DNA of 64,000 nt from Chloroflexota bacterium. Its GTDB lineage: Bacteria > Chloroflexota > Anaerolineae > Aggregatilineales > Phototrophicaceae. Below are positions 8,936-15,214 of the stretch, one piece after another. The notes under the pieces were generated by a model, which was not told the DNA's origin, made no database searches, and saw only the letters and a list, made by a program, of their open reading frames with translations. The stretch is taken from contig JAPOSR010000041.1 of the NCBI GenBank assembly GCA_026709625.1, positions 1-64,000 of the forward strand. The letters run 5' to 3'. Numbering within the stretch: position 1 is the stretch's first letter; every line of letters starts with the position of its first letter. The position numbers were made by a program, and so were the translations under genes.

Positions 8936-9640
8936 ATGCTGGACGATATTCGCGCCGCCTTCACTTTTTTGACGATCATCCCGCTGGGAGGGACATCTGC
9001 TGGCAGGCTCGGCCGCGCTTTCGCCTGGTTTCCGTTGGTGGGCATTTGCATCGGTGGTTTGCTCGTGGCGGTTGCGCGCCTTTCCCCATTTGACCGCGAG
9101 CTCACAGCTTTTCTGATCCTGCTGGCTTGGGCGCTGGTCACTGGTGGGCTGCATCTGGATGGCTTCGGCGATTGCTGCGATGGCTTGCTGGCGGTTGTTG
9201 CGCCACACGAACGTCTGCGCATTATGAAAGATCCGCGTGTGGGTGCCTTTGCGGCGGCCGGGCTGATGCTGCTGCTCTTGGGCAAGTGGCTGGCGATACG
9301 CGCTGCTCCGATCGAGATGCTGGCGCTGGCACCAGCCCTGGGGCGCTGGGCGATGGTCGTGGCCGCCTGGCGTTTTCCCAGCATCGGCGACGGCATGGCG
9401 GCGCATGTCCAAGCTGGCCTCTCGTTCCGCCAGTTCATCATCGCATCCATCTGGGTCATGCTGCTGTTCACACAAATGGAAATCTTCGCGCTCGCGCTGC
9501 TGGGCGGCTGTTTCACGCTTGTCTTCGCGGCTTGGGCGGCGCGGCGGCTGGGCGGCGGCATCAATGGCGATGTCTGCGGCGCAGTCTGCGAGCTGACCGA
9601 GTTGCTCTGCCTGCTGGCGATTGGGCTGTTCTTTGGCTAG
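8936..9640 (+). CDS. cobS: Adenosylcobinamide-GDP ribazoletransferase
   Basis: 234 residues, multi-pass membrane enzyme joining adenosylcobinamide-GDP with alpha-ribazole, the last step of cobalamin assembly. Landmarks: AFTFLTIIPLGG at the start, GLHLDGFGDCCDGL and RLRIMKDPRVGAFA (the conserved DGxAD-like and DPRxG regions), and ARRLGGGINGDVCGAVCE near the C-terminus. The cobU frame starts inside its 3' end. No cobalamin riboswitch is recognisable in the 45 bases upstream. Confidence 0.92.
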   Translation: MLDDIRAAFTFLTIIPLGGTSAGRLGRAFAWFPLVGICIGGLLVAVARLSPFDRELTAFLILLAWALVTGGLHLDGFGDCCDGLLAVVAPHERLRIMKDPRVGAFAAAGLMLLLLGKWLAIRAAPIEMLALAPALGRWAMVVAAWRFPSIGDGMAAHVQAGLSFRQFIIASIWVMLLFTQMEIFALALLGGCFTLVFAAWAARRLGGGINGDVCGAVCELTELLCLLAIGLFFG

Positions 9641-10175
9641 GCGGCTGATTTTCTTGCTGGGTGGCGCGCGCAGTGGCAAAAGCCACTACGCAGAAGAATG
9701 GGCGCGGCAGCAAGGCGGGGCTGTGCTCTTTGTCGCCACTGCCGAAGCCCACGATGATGATATGCGGGAGCGCATCGCCGACCACCGAGCCGCGCGCCCG
9801 CCAGACTGGCATACCCTTGAAGCCCCGCGAAACAGCGCCGGCCAAATCGCCGCCTGCGATTTCCCGCACGATACCCTGATATTGGATTGCATCACGCTGC
9901 TGACGAGCCATGTCCTGCTGGAATTGCCCGAAGCAGCCACGCAGCGAGCGGCAAACACGGCGGTCCTGGGCGAAATCGAGCGCCTGCTGGCCGTCTATGA
10001 ACGGTCGGACGCGACCTGGCTGGTGGTGAGCAACGAGGTGGGGATGGGCGTCGTGCCGCCGACGCGCTTGGGGCTTCTATTTCGGGATATGCTGGGTCGG
10101 GCGAATCAGCGCATCGCGGGGCAGGCGGATGAAGTGCTGCTGCTGGTGGCGGGGCTGGCTTGGCGGTTGAAGTAG
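9621..10175 (+). CDS. cobU: Adenosylcobinamide kinase / adenosylcobinamide-phosphate guanylyltransferase
   Basis: About 180 residues. P-loop GGARSGKS close to the N-terminus, then HTLEAP, ILDCITLLTSHVLLE and a VSNEVGMGVVPPTRLGLLFRD segment typical of CobU. It activates adenosylcobinamide for CobS. There is no ATG: the start is TTG at 9621 or TTG at 9633, both inside the cobS reading frame, so the pair is translationally coupled. Which TTG is used cannot be decided from the sequence. Confidence 0.9.
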   Translation: MGCSLARRLIFLLGGARSGKSHYAEEWARQQGGAVLFVATAEAHDDDMRERIADHRAARPPDWHTLEAPRNSAGQIAACDFPHDTLILDCITLLTSHVLLELPEAATQRAANTAVLGEIERLLAVYERSDATWLVVSNEVGMGVVPPTRLGLLFRDMLGRANQRIAGQADEVLLLVAGLAWRLK

Positions 10176-10185
10176 CTTTGCGGCT

Positions 10186-10284
10186 TCACTGCAGCAAGTA
10201 GATGATCAAGGCGGCGAGGGCGATCTGCGTGCCGATAAGCCATCTAATCAGATCAGCTTTCATGTTCGCCAGGTCTTTTTTCAT
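10186..10284 (-). CDS. Small 32-residue membrane protein
   Basis: ATG at 10284, preceded by AAGGGGGTG (a strong ribosome binding site), encodes MKKDLANMKADLIRW followed by one hydrophobic helix and a TGA. The amphipathic MKxDLxxMKADLIRW plus single helix resembles the C-terminal end of DUF1640/CCDC90-type coiled-coil membrane proteins, without the coiled coil. A possible promoter (TTGCCA, 18 bases, TATTTT on the minus strand) sits at 10325-10354. It is the last minus-strand gene after the split Mrr locus; a functional link is only a guess. Confidence 0.6.
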   Translation of the reverse strand: MKKDLANMKADLIRWLIGTQIALAALIIYLLQ

Positions 10285-10324
10285 GGTACACCCCCTTGTT
10301 TGACAGCGCACTCACTTCGCTTTG

Positions 10325-10354
10325 AAAATACCATGATTCCATTGTCGTTGGCAA
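10325..10354 (-). promoter_or_regulatory. Candidate promoter of the 32-residue membrane protein
   Basis: On the minus strand TTGCCA (10349-10354), an 18-base spacer and TATTTT (10325-10330). Transcription would start around 10318, about 34 bases before the ATG. This stretch is AT-richer than its surroundings. Confidence 0.35.
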
Positions 10355-10380
10355 ATTGATTTCTTCGAGACAAGTAATTC

Positions 10381-11118
10381 TTAGATGCCTGAAAACCATT
10401 TCTCATCAATGATAACCCGCTCGGTCACAACTTCTTCCGTCTTCACGCCCAGCGCAAGTTCTTTCAGTTTGTCCATAAGTTGCTCGCCGTCAATCAGGTT
10501 GATTTCAGGTGCGCCGTCTCGCGTTGCCTCACGAACAGCCGCCGGCGTAAAGTTTCCGGTCGTCACGATCAAGCCTTTGTCGGTGCGCCCAATCATCGCG
10601 CCGCGAAAGTCGCGAACTGCGCCCGCGCCAATCGAGCCCGTATAACGCTTACATTGGAAAAGCACGCGAAACGACAGGAATCCGCCTATCCGGACTACGC
10701 CGATACCATCAATGCCGCCATCGCCGCTGCGACCGGTTACATCCACCTGCGTGAAACCGCTCTCACGCAAGATACGCTGGCAAAGCCGCTCAAATGCTGA
10801 CGGGTGCATGTTAGTGAGAGTAGTAAACAAGCGGTCGCGCCACGCTCCGTCAGCTGCCGATTCATCCTCTTCGGGCAGCATGTCATCCGAATCATCCGAA
10901 TCTGTATCACCAGCCCCTTCTTTGGATTTCTTCTCTTGCCATATTTGCTCTTTGACTACAAGGCCGACTTCTATGTTGACAGGGCCCGCCTTGTCGATGA
11001 ACTCTTGCAGAGTCCCGTGCTTATCGCCGAGCCACTCTTGCGAGAGCAGGGCAATTTGCCGCCTGAACCCTACCTTGACGCGCTTCGCGTCTTGCAGGAC
11101 TTCCTTACCCGATCTCAC
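10381..11118 (-). CDS. Mrr-type restriction endonuclease domain protein (nuclease half)
   Basis: 245 residues. The C-terminal 150 residues are an Mrr_cat PD-(D/E)XK nuclease: FERLCQRILRESGF, the catalytic GRSGDGGIDGIG, FQCKRY (QxK motif) and VRDFRGAMIGRTDKGLIVTT. The first 70 residues are unassigned and are followed by a very acidic linker (DTDSDDSDDMLPEEDE). It starts with GTG at 11118 after an excellent site (GAGGAGGAAGAA) and overlaps the upstream winged-helix ORF by 14 bases in another frame. In standard Mrr proteins both parts are one chain. Mrr enzymes cut methylated foreign DNA. Confidence 0.82.
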   Translation of the reverse strand: MRSGKEVLQDAKRVKVGFRRQIALLSQEWLGDKHGTLQEFIDKAGPVNIEVGLVVKEQIWQEKKSKEGAGDTDSDDSDDMLPEEDESAADGAWRDRLFTTLTNMHPSAFERLCQRILRESGFTQVDVTGRSGDGGIDGIGVVRIGGFLSFRVLFQCKRYTGSIGAGAVRDFRGAMIGRTDKGLIVTTGNFTPAAVREATRDGAPEINLIDGEQLMDKLKELALGVKTEEVVTERVIIDEKWFSGI

Positions 11119-11506
11119 TTCTTCCTCCTCTATTGAACGAGTCGATCCGATCGACTCGTTGCGGATAAAAGGCTAGGTCGAGCCTAGCTTGCCTACAGAC
11201 TAATCGATGCCGCTGGGTCGACTCAGTTGTCGCTTGACCCTTCGCCGTTAGCCCCCAAACGCCTCGTCTGGAGTTTTCAAGCAAACCGTAGCGCTTGAGC
11301 CAAGTTCGCGCCCACGTTAATTCATAGGCGATTTTCGTCGGACTGCTTTGGACGGTTTTGTGTGGAAGAGCGATCTGCTCATCTGAAAGACCAAGTATCG
11401 TTACAGCTTTGTCGTGAATCTCATTATTTGACGCCGAACCGCCAAGTTCGTGAAGCGCCTGTAGGGTAGGATTCAACAGATCGCTCGCAGTCCATGTCTT
11501 TACCAT
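11105..11506 (-). CDS. Mrr N-terminal winged-helix domain as a separate ORF
   Basis: 133 residues from ATG 11506, which has AGGAG seven bases upstream. Residues about 5-85 match the Mrr_N winged helix: LLNPTLQALHELGGSASNNE, HKTVQSSPTKIAYELTWART, LKRYGLLENSRRGVWGLTAKG. After that the sequence (QATTESTQRH onwards) no longer looks conserved and the ORF stops at 11105, inside the nuclease ORF. Either the gene was split and both halves are made separately, or a single frameshift/insertion broke it. A 25-bp palindrome lies near its 3' end (11136-11160). Confidence 0.72.
   Translation of the reverse strand: MVKTWTASDLLNPTLQALHELGGSASNNEIHDKAVTILGLSDEQIALPHKTVQSSPTKIAYELTWARTWLKRYGLLENSRRGVWGLTAKGQATTESTQRHRLVCRQARLDLAFYPQRVDRIDSFNRGGRSEIG
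11136..11160. promoter_or_regulatory. 25-bp near-perfect palindrome at the Mrr break
   Basis: Arms AACGAGTCGATC and GATCGACTCGTT, 12 bases each and fully complementary, around a single C. On the coding (minus) strand it ends a few bases before the GAGGAGG ribosome binding site of the nuclease ORF. A second inverted repeat (GCTAGG / CCTAGC, loop TCGAG) lies at 11172-11188. Possible operator, mRNA hairpin masking the binding site, or scar of an inserted element. Confidence 0.7.
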
Positions 11507-11552
11507 GCAACACTCCTGACACGAATGACTTGCCGCGCACATGGCGCAATCG

Positions 11553-12089
11553 CTACACCCCCGCAAACCACTCCCCCTCAATAATCACCCGCTCAACCAG
11601 CACCTGCTCGCTGCGCACGCCCAGCCCCAGCGCTTTGAGCTTGTCGTTCAGCCCTTCGCCATCGATCAGCAAGATCTCTGGCGCGCGTTCCGCCGCCGCC
11701 TTTAAGACCGCCTCCTGGGTGAACTTGCCGGTGGTGATAAGCAGGCCTTTGTCCGCCCGTCCCAGCATGACGCCGCGCCGAAAATCTTCGACCTCCGCCG
11801 AGCTGATGCGCGCGCCGCCGCGAATGCAGCGAAACGAGACGCGAAAGGACAAAAAGCCGCCGCCGCCAAAGATGCCCATGCCTTCGATGCGTTCGTTCGC
11901 GCTGGCGACATCGATGTCATGCACGCCGTCTCTTTCCAGCAGGCGCAGCGCCAGGCGCTGGAAGGCTTCAGCGGGCATCTGCTCGATGGTGTCGGTCAGC
12001 TGGTCGCGCCAGCCGCTCAAACTCGCAATGAGCTGTGGCGTGTCTTCGGGCGGGATCTGGATGATCTGCGGGTTTTCAGACGGGTTCAT
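11553..12089 (-). CDS. Degenerate Mrr-like domain protein, catalytic residues lost
   Basis: About 178 residues from the second of two adjacent ATGs (GAGGAGG five bases before it). It aligns by eye with the neighbouring nuclease along the whole catalytic domain: AFQRLALRLLERDGV, GGFLSFRVSF, VEDFRRGVMLGRADKGLLITTG, ILLIDGEGLNDKLKALGLG. Where the active copy has GDGGIDG it has NERIEG, and FQCKRY is FRCIRG, so both metal/catalytic motifs are gone. It also lacks the winged helix. Probably a paralogue retained as a binding or regulatory partner, or decaying. It lies 46 bases upstream of the winged-helix ORF, same strand. Confidence 0.75.
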   Translation of the reverse strand: MNPSENPQIIQIPPEDTPQLIASLSGWRDQLTDTIEQMPAEAFQRLALRLLERDGVHDIDVASANERIEGMGIFGGGGFLSFRVSFRCIRGGARISSAEVEDFRRGVMLGRADKGLLITTGKFTQEAVLKAAAERAPEILLIDGEGLNDKLKALGLGVRSEQVLVERVIIEGEWFAGV

Positions 12090-12120
12090 CATGTCCTCCT
12101 CATAATCGGGCAAGAGCCGC

Positions 12121-13116
12121 TTATTGACGCGCCAGGCTGGTGACGAGCAGGTCGAGCGCCAGGCGCGGCGCGATCTGCCCGGTTTTCATCGCCTGGTCAT
12201 AGCGCTGCAGCCTTTTCAGAATGGCATCGAGCTGGTGGATATCGAAGCGTCGGGCTTGGGCGGACAGCTTGCCAGCCACGAATGGATGCACGCCCAGCGC
12301 CGCGGCGACCGCATCGCGCCCCGCCCCGCCACCGCTATCAAGATGGTCGCGCGTCATCAGCAGCAGACGGAACTGGCGCACAAACATGGCAAAAAGTCGG
12401 AAGCCGGGGTCGCGCGGGTCATCGTGCAGCGACTGATGCACCAAACGCAGAGCTTGCTCGCCATGGCCCTGCGCCAGCGCATCGACCAGCTTGAATATGT
12501 CGGCTTCGGGCACATAGGGACAAAGCGCCGCCACATCCCGTTCGTCGATGGGACGCTGGCCATCGACATAGCAGACCAGCTTGTGCAATTCGTTGTCTGC
12601 GCGCAGCAGATCCTGGTTGACGATGCTGGCGATGGCGCTGGCGGCGGCGGGAGCGATTTCCTGCGCATATTCATCGCGGGCGCGGGTGATGATCCAGGCG
12701 GTCAAGTCCGTTGGCTTGGCAAAGTGGCGGACAAAGCCATTGGACAGCTTGTTGGCGGCTTTCAACACGCGGTTGCTGGCGCGCAGGCTTTCGTCTTCCA
12801 CCAGCACGAGACGCGCATAGGCAGGCAGGTCGGGCAGCTCGGCAATCAGGCGGTCGGCGGCTTTTTTGCCCGCGTTGCCAGCGCCGCGGCGGCTGATGTG
12901 GCTGAGCAAGCCGCGCGCGATAACCAGCCGCTTTTCTGCCAGGAACGGCAGGACCTTCACCGCCGAAACGATCTCGGGCACATTCGCCACAGCGCCATCA
13001 AACTCGCTGCGATTCAGGTCGCCATTTTCGCCCATGGCCGCGCGCATCTTCAGCAGCTCTGCGTCGCGCCTGATGATGTCTTCGCCATGAAAAATATAGA
13101 ACGTGGGGGCGCTCAT
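12121..13116 (-). CDS. holA: DNA polymerase III subunit delta
   Basis: 331 residues. Clamp-loader subunit that opens the beta clamp. Begins FYIFHGEDIIRRDAELLKM, with EIVSAVKVLPFLAEKRLVIARG, the RLVLVEDESL strand and a C-terminal helical domain (RRFDIHQLDAILKRLQRYDQAMKTGQIAPRLALDLLV) all typical of HolA. It starts inside the stop of the DUF6391 gene (ATGA). The Mrr-like cluster follows after 31 bases on the same strand and could be co-transcribed. Confidence 0.9.
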   Translation of the reverse strand: MSAPTFYIFHGEDIIRRDAELLKMRAAMGENGDLNRSEFDGAVANVPEIVSAVKVLPFLAEKRLVIARGLLSHISRRGAGNAGKKAADRLIAELPDLPAYARLVLVEDESLRASNRVLKAANKLSNGFVRHFAKPTDLTAWIITRARDEYAQEIAPAAASAIASIVNQDLLRADNELHKLVCYVDGQRPIDERDVAALCPYVPEADIFKLVDALAQGHGEQALRLVHQSLHDDPRDPGFRLFAMFVRQFRLLLMTRDHLDSGGGAGRDAVAAALGVHPFVAGKLSAQARRFDIHQLDAILKRLQRYDQAMKTGQIAPRLALDLLVTSLARQ

Positions 13117-13667
13117 GCCTGCGCCTGCTGGGTGGAAACGCGATGAAAGACCAGCCGCCCCAGGTTGAAGGGCAGCCGCCAGCTGCGCCGTTTAATGCTG
13201 GCCACGCGCATGCCGCCGACATCGCCCGCTGTGGTGAAGTGCCGCTGCAGCTCTCCGCCCAGCGCCGGCGCGATCATCAGCGCCAGCGTCAGCACAGTCA
13301 TGACTGTGTTGAAGCGCTGCAATGCCTGGCGGCGACCCTGCCCGGCGAATCCGGCGAAGCCCACAGCCGTCGCCAAAAAGCTCGCAGTGACCAAGTTGGT
13401 GCCGCAGTTGGGATGAACAGCCAGGTCGCTTTCACCCGCAGCCAGGCGTTGCAGCGCTTCGTTGGCGGCGCTTGCGACCAGCTCGCTCGGCACATCGCCC
13501 AGCAGGATAAAGCCGTCGCTGTCGCTGCGCCCCGACAAACGATGACCGCGCCGATTCAAGATGTGGATGGTGGCATGTTCCAAGCCATGATTGCGGCGGA
13601 TGCGCAAAATGACCGGCAGCCCCAGCAGGGGCGCGGCATGCCCGGCCAAGCGCTCAATCGGCGACAT
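13113..13667 (-). CDS. DUF6391 family membrane protein
   Basis: 184 residues. The signature RIRRNHGLEHATIHILNRRG is that of DUF6391, a family of unknown function found in Chloroflexota and Cyanobacteria. LAVHPNCGTNLVTASFLATA and a hydrophobic segment TVMTVLTLALMIAPALGG suggest one or two membrane segments. GAGG lies eight bases upstream of the ATG. Coupled to holA. Function unknown. Confidence 0.8.
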   Translation of the reverse strand: MSPIERLAGHAAPLLGLPVILRIRRNHGLEHATIHILNRRGHRLSGRSDSDGFILLGDVPSELVASAANEALQRLAAGESDLAVHPNCGTNLVTASFLATAVGFAGFAGQGRRQALQRFNTVMTVLTLALMIAPALGGELQRHFTTAGDVGGMRVASIKRRSWRLPFNLGRLVFHRVSTQQAQA

Positions 13668-13754
13668 GGCGGAACCTCGCTCATGGTGGTCGCTTCAAGC
13701 GAATCTAGCATAGATCGGCGTGGCTTGCGAGGCGCGGCTGCAAGCGAGCGGCTG

Positions 13755-13763
13755 TGCTATAAT
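13755..13763 (+). promoter_or_regulatory. Extended -10 promoter giving a probable leaderless mRNA
   Basis: TGCTATAAT, an extended -10 with perfect TATAAT at 13758-13763. The ATG of the phosphatase gene is at 13771, seven bases after the -10, where transcription should begin. There is no ribosome binding site, so the transcript would be leaderless. Confidence 0.65.
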
Positions 13764-13770
13764 CGGCTCC

Positions 13771-14346
13771 ATGTCACTTGTTCATGCTCCGCCTCATCCC
13801 TTGGTGCGCTTGCGAAGCCTGCTGCGAACGGGCCCCGTGCCTTTGGCGCTGCGCCTGCTCGACCAGCTTGCGCGGCGGACGACGGGCGTTCCCATCTGGC
13901 GGCTCTGCGCGGTCACGCCCCAGCTTTATGTGGGCGGGCAGCATTACCGGCGCGGCTATGCCAAAATGCGCGACTATGGCATCACAGCCATCCTCAATAT
14001 GCGCGGCGAGCGTTGCGACCTGGCGCGGGGCATCGGCGGCGAACGCCACTTGCAGCTCGCCACAATCGACAATACGCCGCCTTCATTGGACGATCTGCGC
14101 CGCGGCAGCGACTTCATTCGGGCGGAAATCGAAGGCGGCGGCAAAGTGTATGTGCATTGCGCGGTCGGCTGTGGACGCGCGCCCATCATGACAGCCGCCT
14201 ACCTGGTCTCAACTGGTATGTCAGCAGACGAGGCGCTGCGGCGAGTCAAAGATGCGCGCCCATTTGTGCATCCGACGCCCGAGCAACGTGAGGCGCTGAA
14301 TGCCTTTGCCACTCGCTGCCAAGGCGCGGCCGCATGCCAAAGCTGA
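13771..14346 (+). CDS. Dual-specificity (tyrosine-type) protein phosphatase family protein
   Basis: 191 residues from ATG 13771; the open frame continues upstream to 13720 but the TATAAT at 13758 rules that out. The catalytic loop VHCAVGCGRAP fits HCxxGxxR. WRLCAVTPQLYVGGQ and ITAILNMRGERCD are typical of cytoplasmic DSPs. Substrate may be phosphoprotein or a small phosphate ester. It overlaps the downstream deacetylase gene by 13 bases. Confidence 0.85.
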   Translation: MSLVHAPPHPLVRLRSLLRTGPVPLALRLLDQLARRTTGVPIWRLCAVTPQLYVGGQHYRRGYAKMRDYGITAILNMRGERCDLARGIGGERHLQLATIDNTPPSLDDLRRGSDFIRAEIEGGGKVYVHCAVGCGRAPIMTAAYLVSTGMSADEALRRVKDARPFVHPTPEQREALNAFATRCQGAAACQS

Positions 14347-15134
14347 TCATCACCGCGGACGACTGTGGGCTGTCCGAGGCGAACAACCGATATGTGCTTG
14401 ACCTCCACGAACGCGGCTATCTCACCGCGGCCAGCGTCTTGACCAATTACCCGGCGCATCAGCACGCGCTGGAGATCTTTCGTGGCTGCAAAGGGCTTGA
14501 TCTAGGCGTGCACCTTAACCTGACCGATGGCGCGCCTGTCGCTCAATTTGCCGCAGATCATCCCCGTTTGCTGGGCGGCGACCGTCGTTTTCGCGGTCAG
14601 TTCAACTTGTATCTGCGCGCGCTCTTTTTTGATAAAAACGCCATCGGCTGGATACGCAAGGAGCTTGACATGCAAGTGCGGCGCTGTTGCGAGGCGGGGC
14701 GCGATCCGCAGCACATCACCACGCATCAGCATTTTCATTCGCTGCCTGCATTGCGCGAAATCGTGCACGAGCTGGCGGCTGTGTATCGGGTGCGCCGGGT
14801 GCGCGGGCACGACCTTCGGGCGCTGCTCACACCCAAGGCGTTGCTGCTGCGCCGGCAGCGCGGGACAAGTCGCTACAGCTTTTTCATGCCAGATTACCTG
14901 ACGGCTGTTCAACGCTGGATGAAGCGCGCGCCAGCCGAATTTGCGCGGCGAATCGCCCGGCTTGATGGCACAATCGAGATCGTCGTCCATCCCGCGCCAG
15001 CAGAGACAGACGCCGACTTCCCCGCCGATATGGAGTATGGGCCTGCCCCGCGCTATGCCGAAGCGCAATTCCTGGTCAAAGCCATCGACCACATGCGAAA
15101 ACTCGGCATAGCCAGCCAGCCGCGCCTTGATTGA
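14334..15134 (+). CDS. ChbG/HpnK (YdjC) family carbohydrate deacetylase
   Basis: 266 residues. LIITADDCGLSEANNRYVLD contains the metal-binding Asp pair; DLGVHLNLTDG and HITTHQHFHSLPALREIV hold the conserved His residues. Members deacetylate N-acetyl sugars such as chitooligosaccharides or act in hopanoid synthesis (HpnK). No hpn genes are nearby. Coupled to the phosphatase upstream. Confidence 0.88.
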   Translation: MPKLIITADDCGLSEANNRYVLDLHERGYLTAASVLTNYPAHQHALEIFRGCKGLDLGVHLNLTDGAPVAQFAADHPRLLGGDRRFRGQFNLYLRALFFDKNAIGWIRKELDMQVRRCCEAGRDPQHITTHQHFHSLPALREIVHELAAVYRVRRVRGHDLRALLTPKALLLRRQRGTSRYSFFMPDYLTAVQRWMKRAPAEFARRIARLDGTIEIVVHPAPAETDADFPADMEYGPAPRYAEAQFLVKAIDHMRKLGIASQPRLD

Positions 15135-15159
15135 CAGCGACCCCGCCGTCACCTACAAT
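15131..15159 (+). promoter_or_regulatory. Consensus promoter of mutS2
   Basis: TTGACA (15131-15136), a 17-base spacer and TACAAT (15154-15159): the best match to a vegetative promoter in the window. It starts just before the stop of the deacetylase gene. Transcription from about 15166 excludes the TTG at 15131 and the ATG at 15158 as starts of MutS2. Confidence 0.75.
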
Positions 15160-15214
15160 GGCGGCGTTCTTTCTCTCGTCAGCGCAGCATTCAACGATAG
15201 CGGACAGCCGTACA

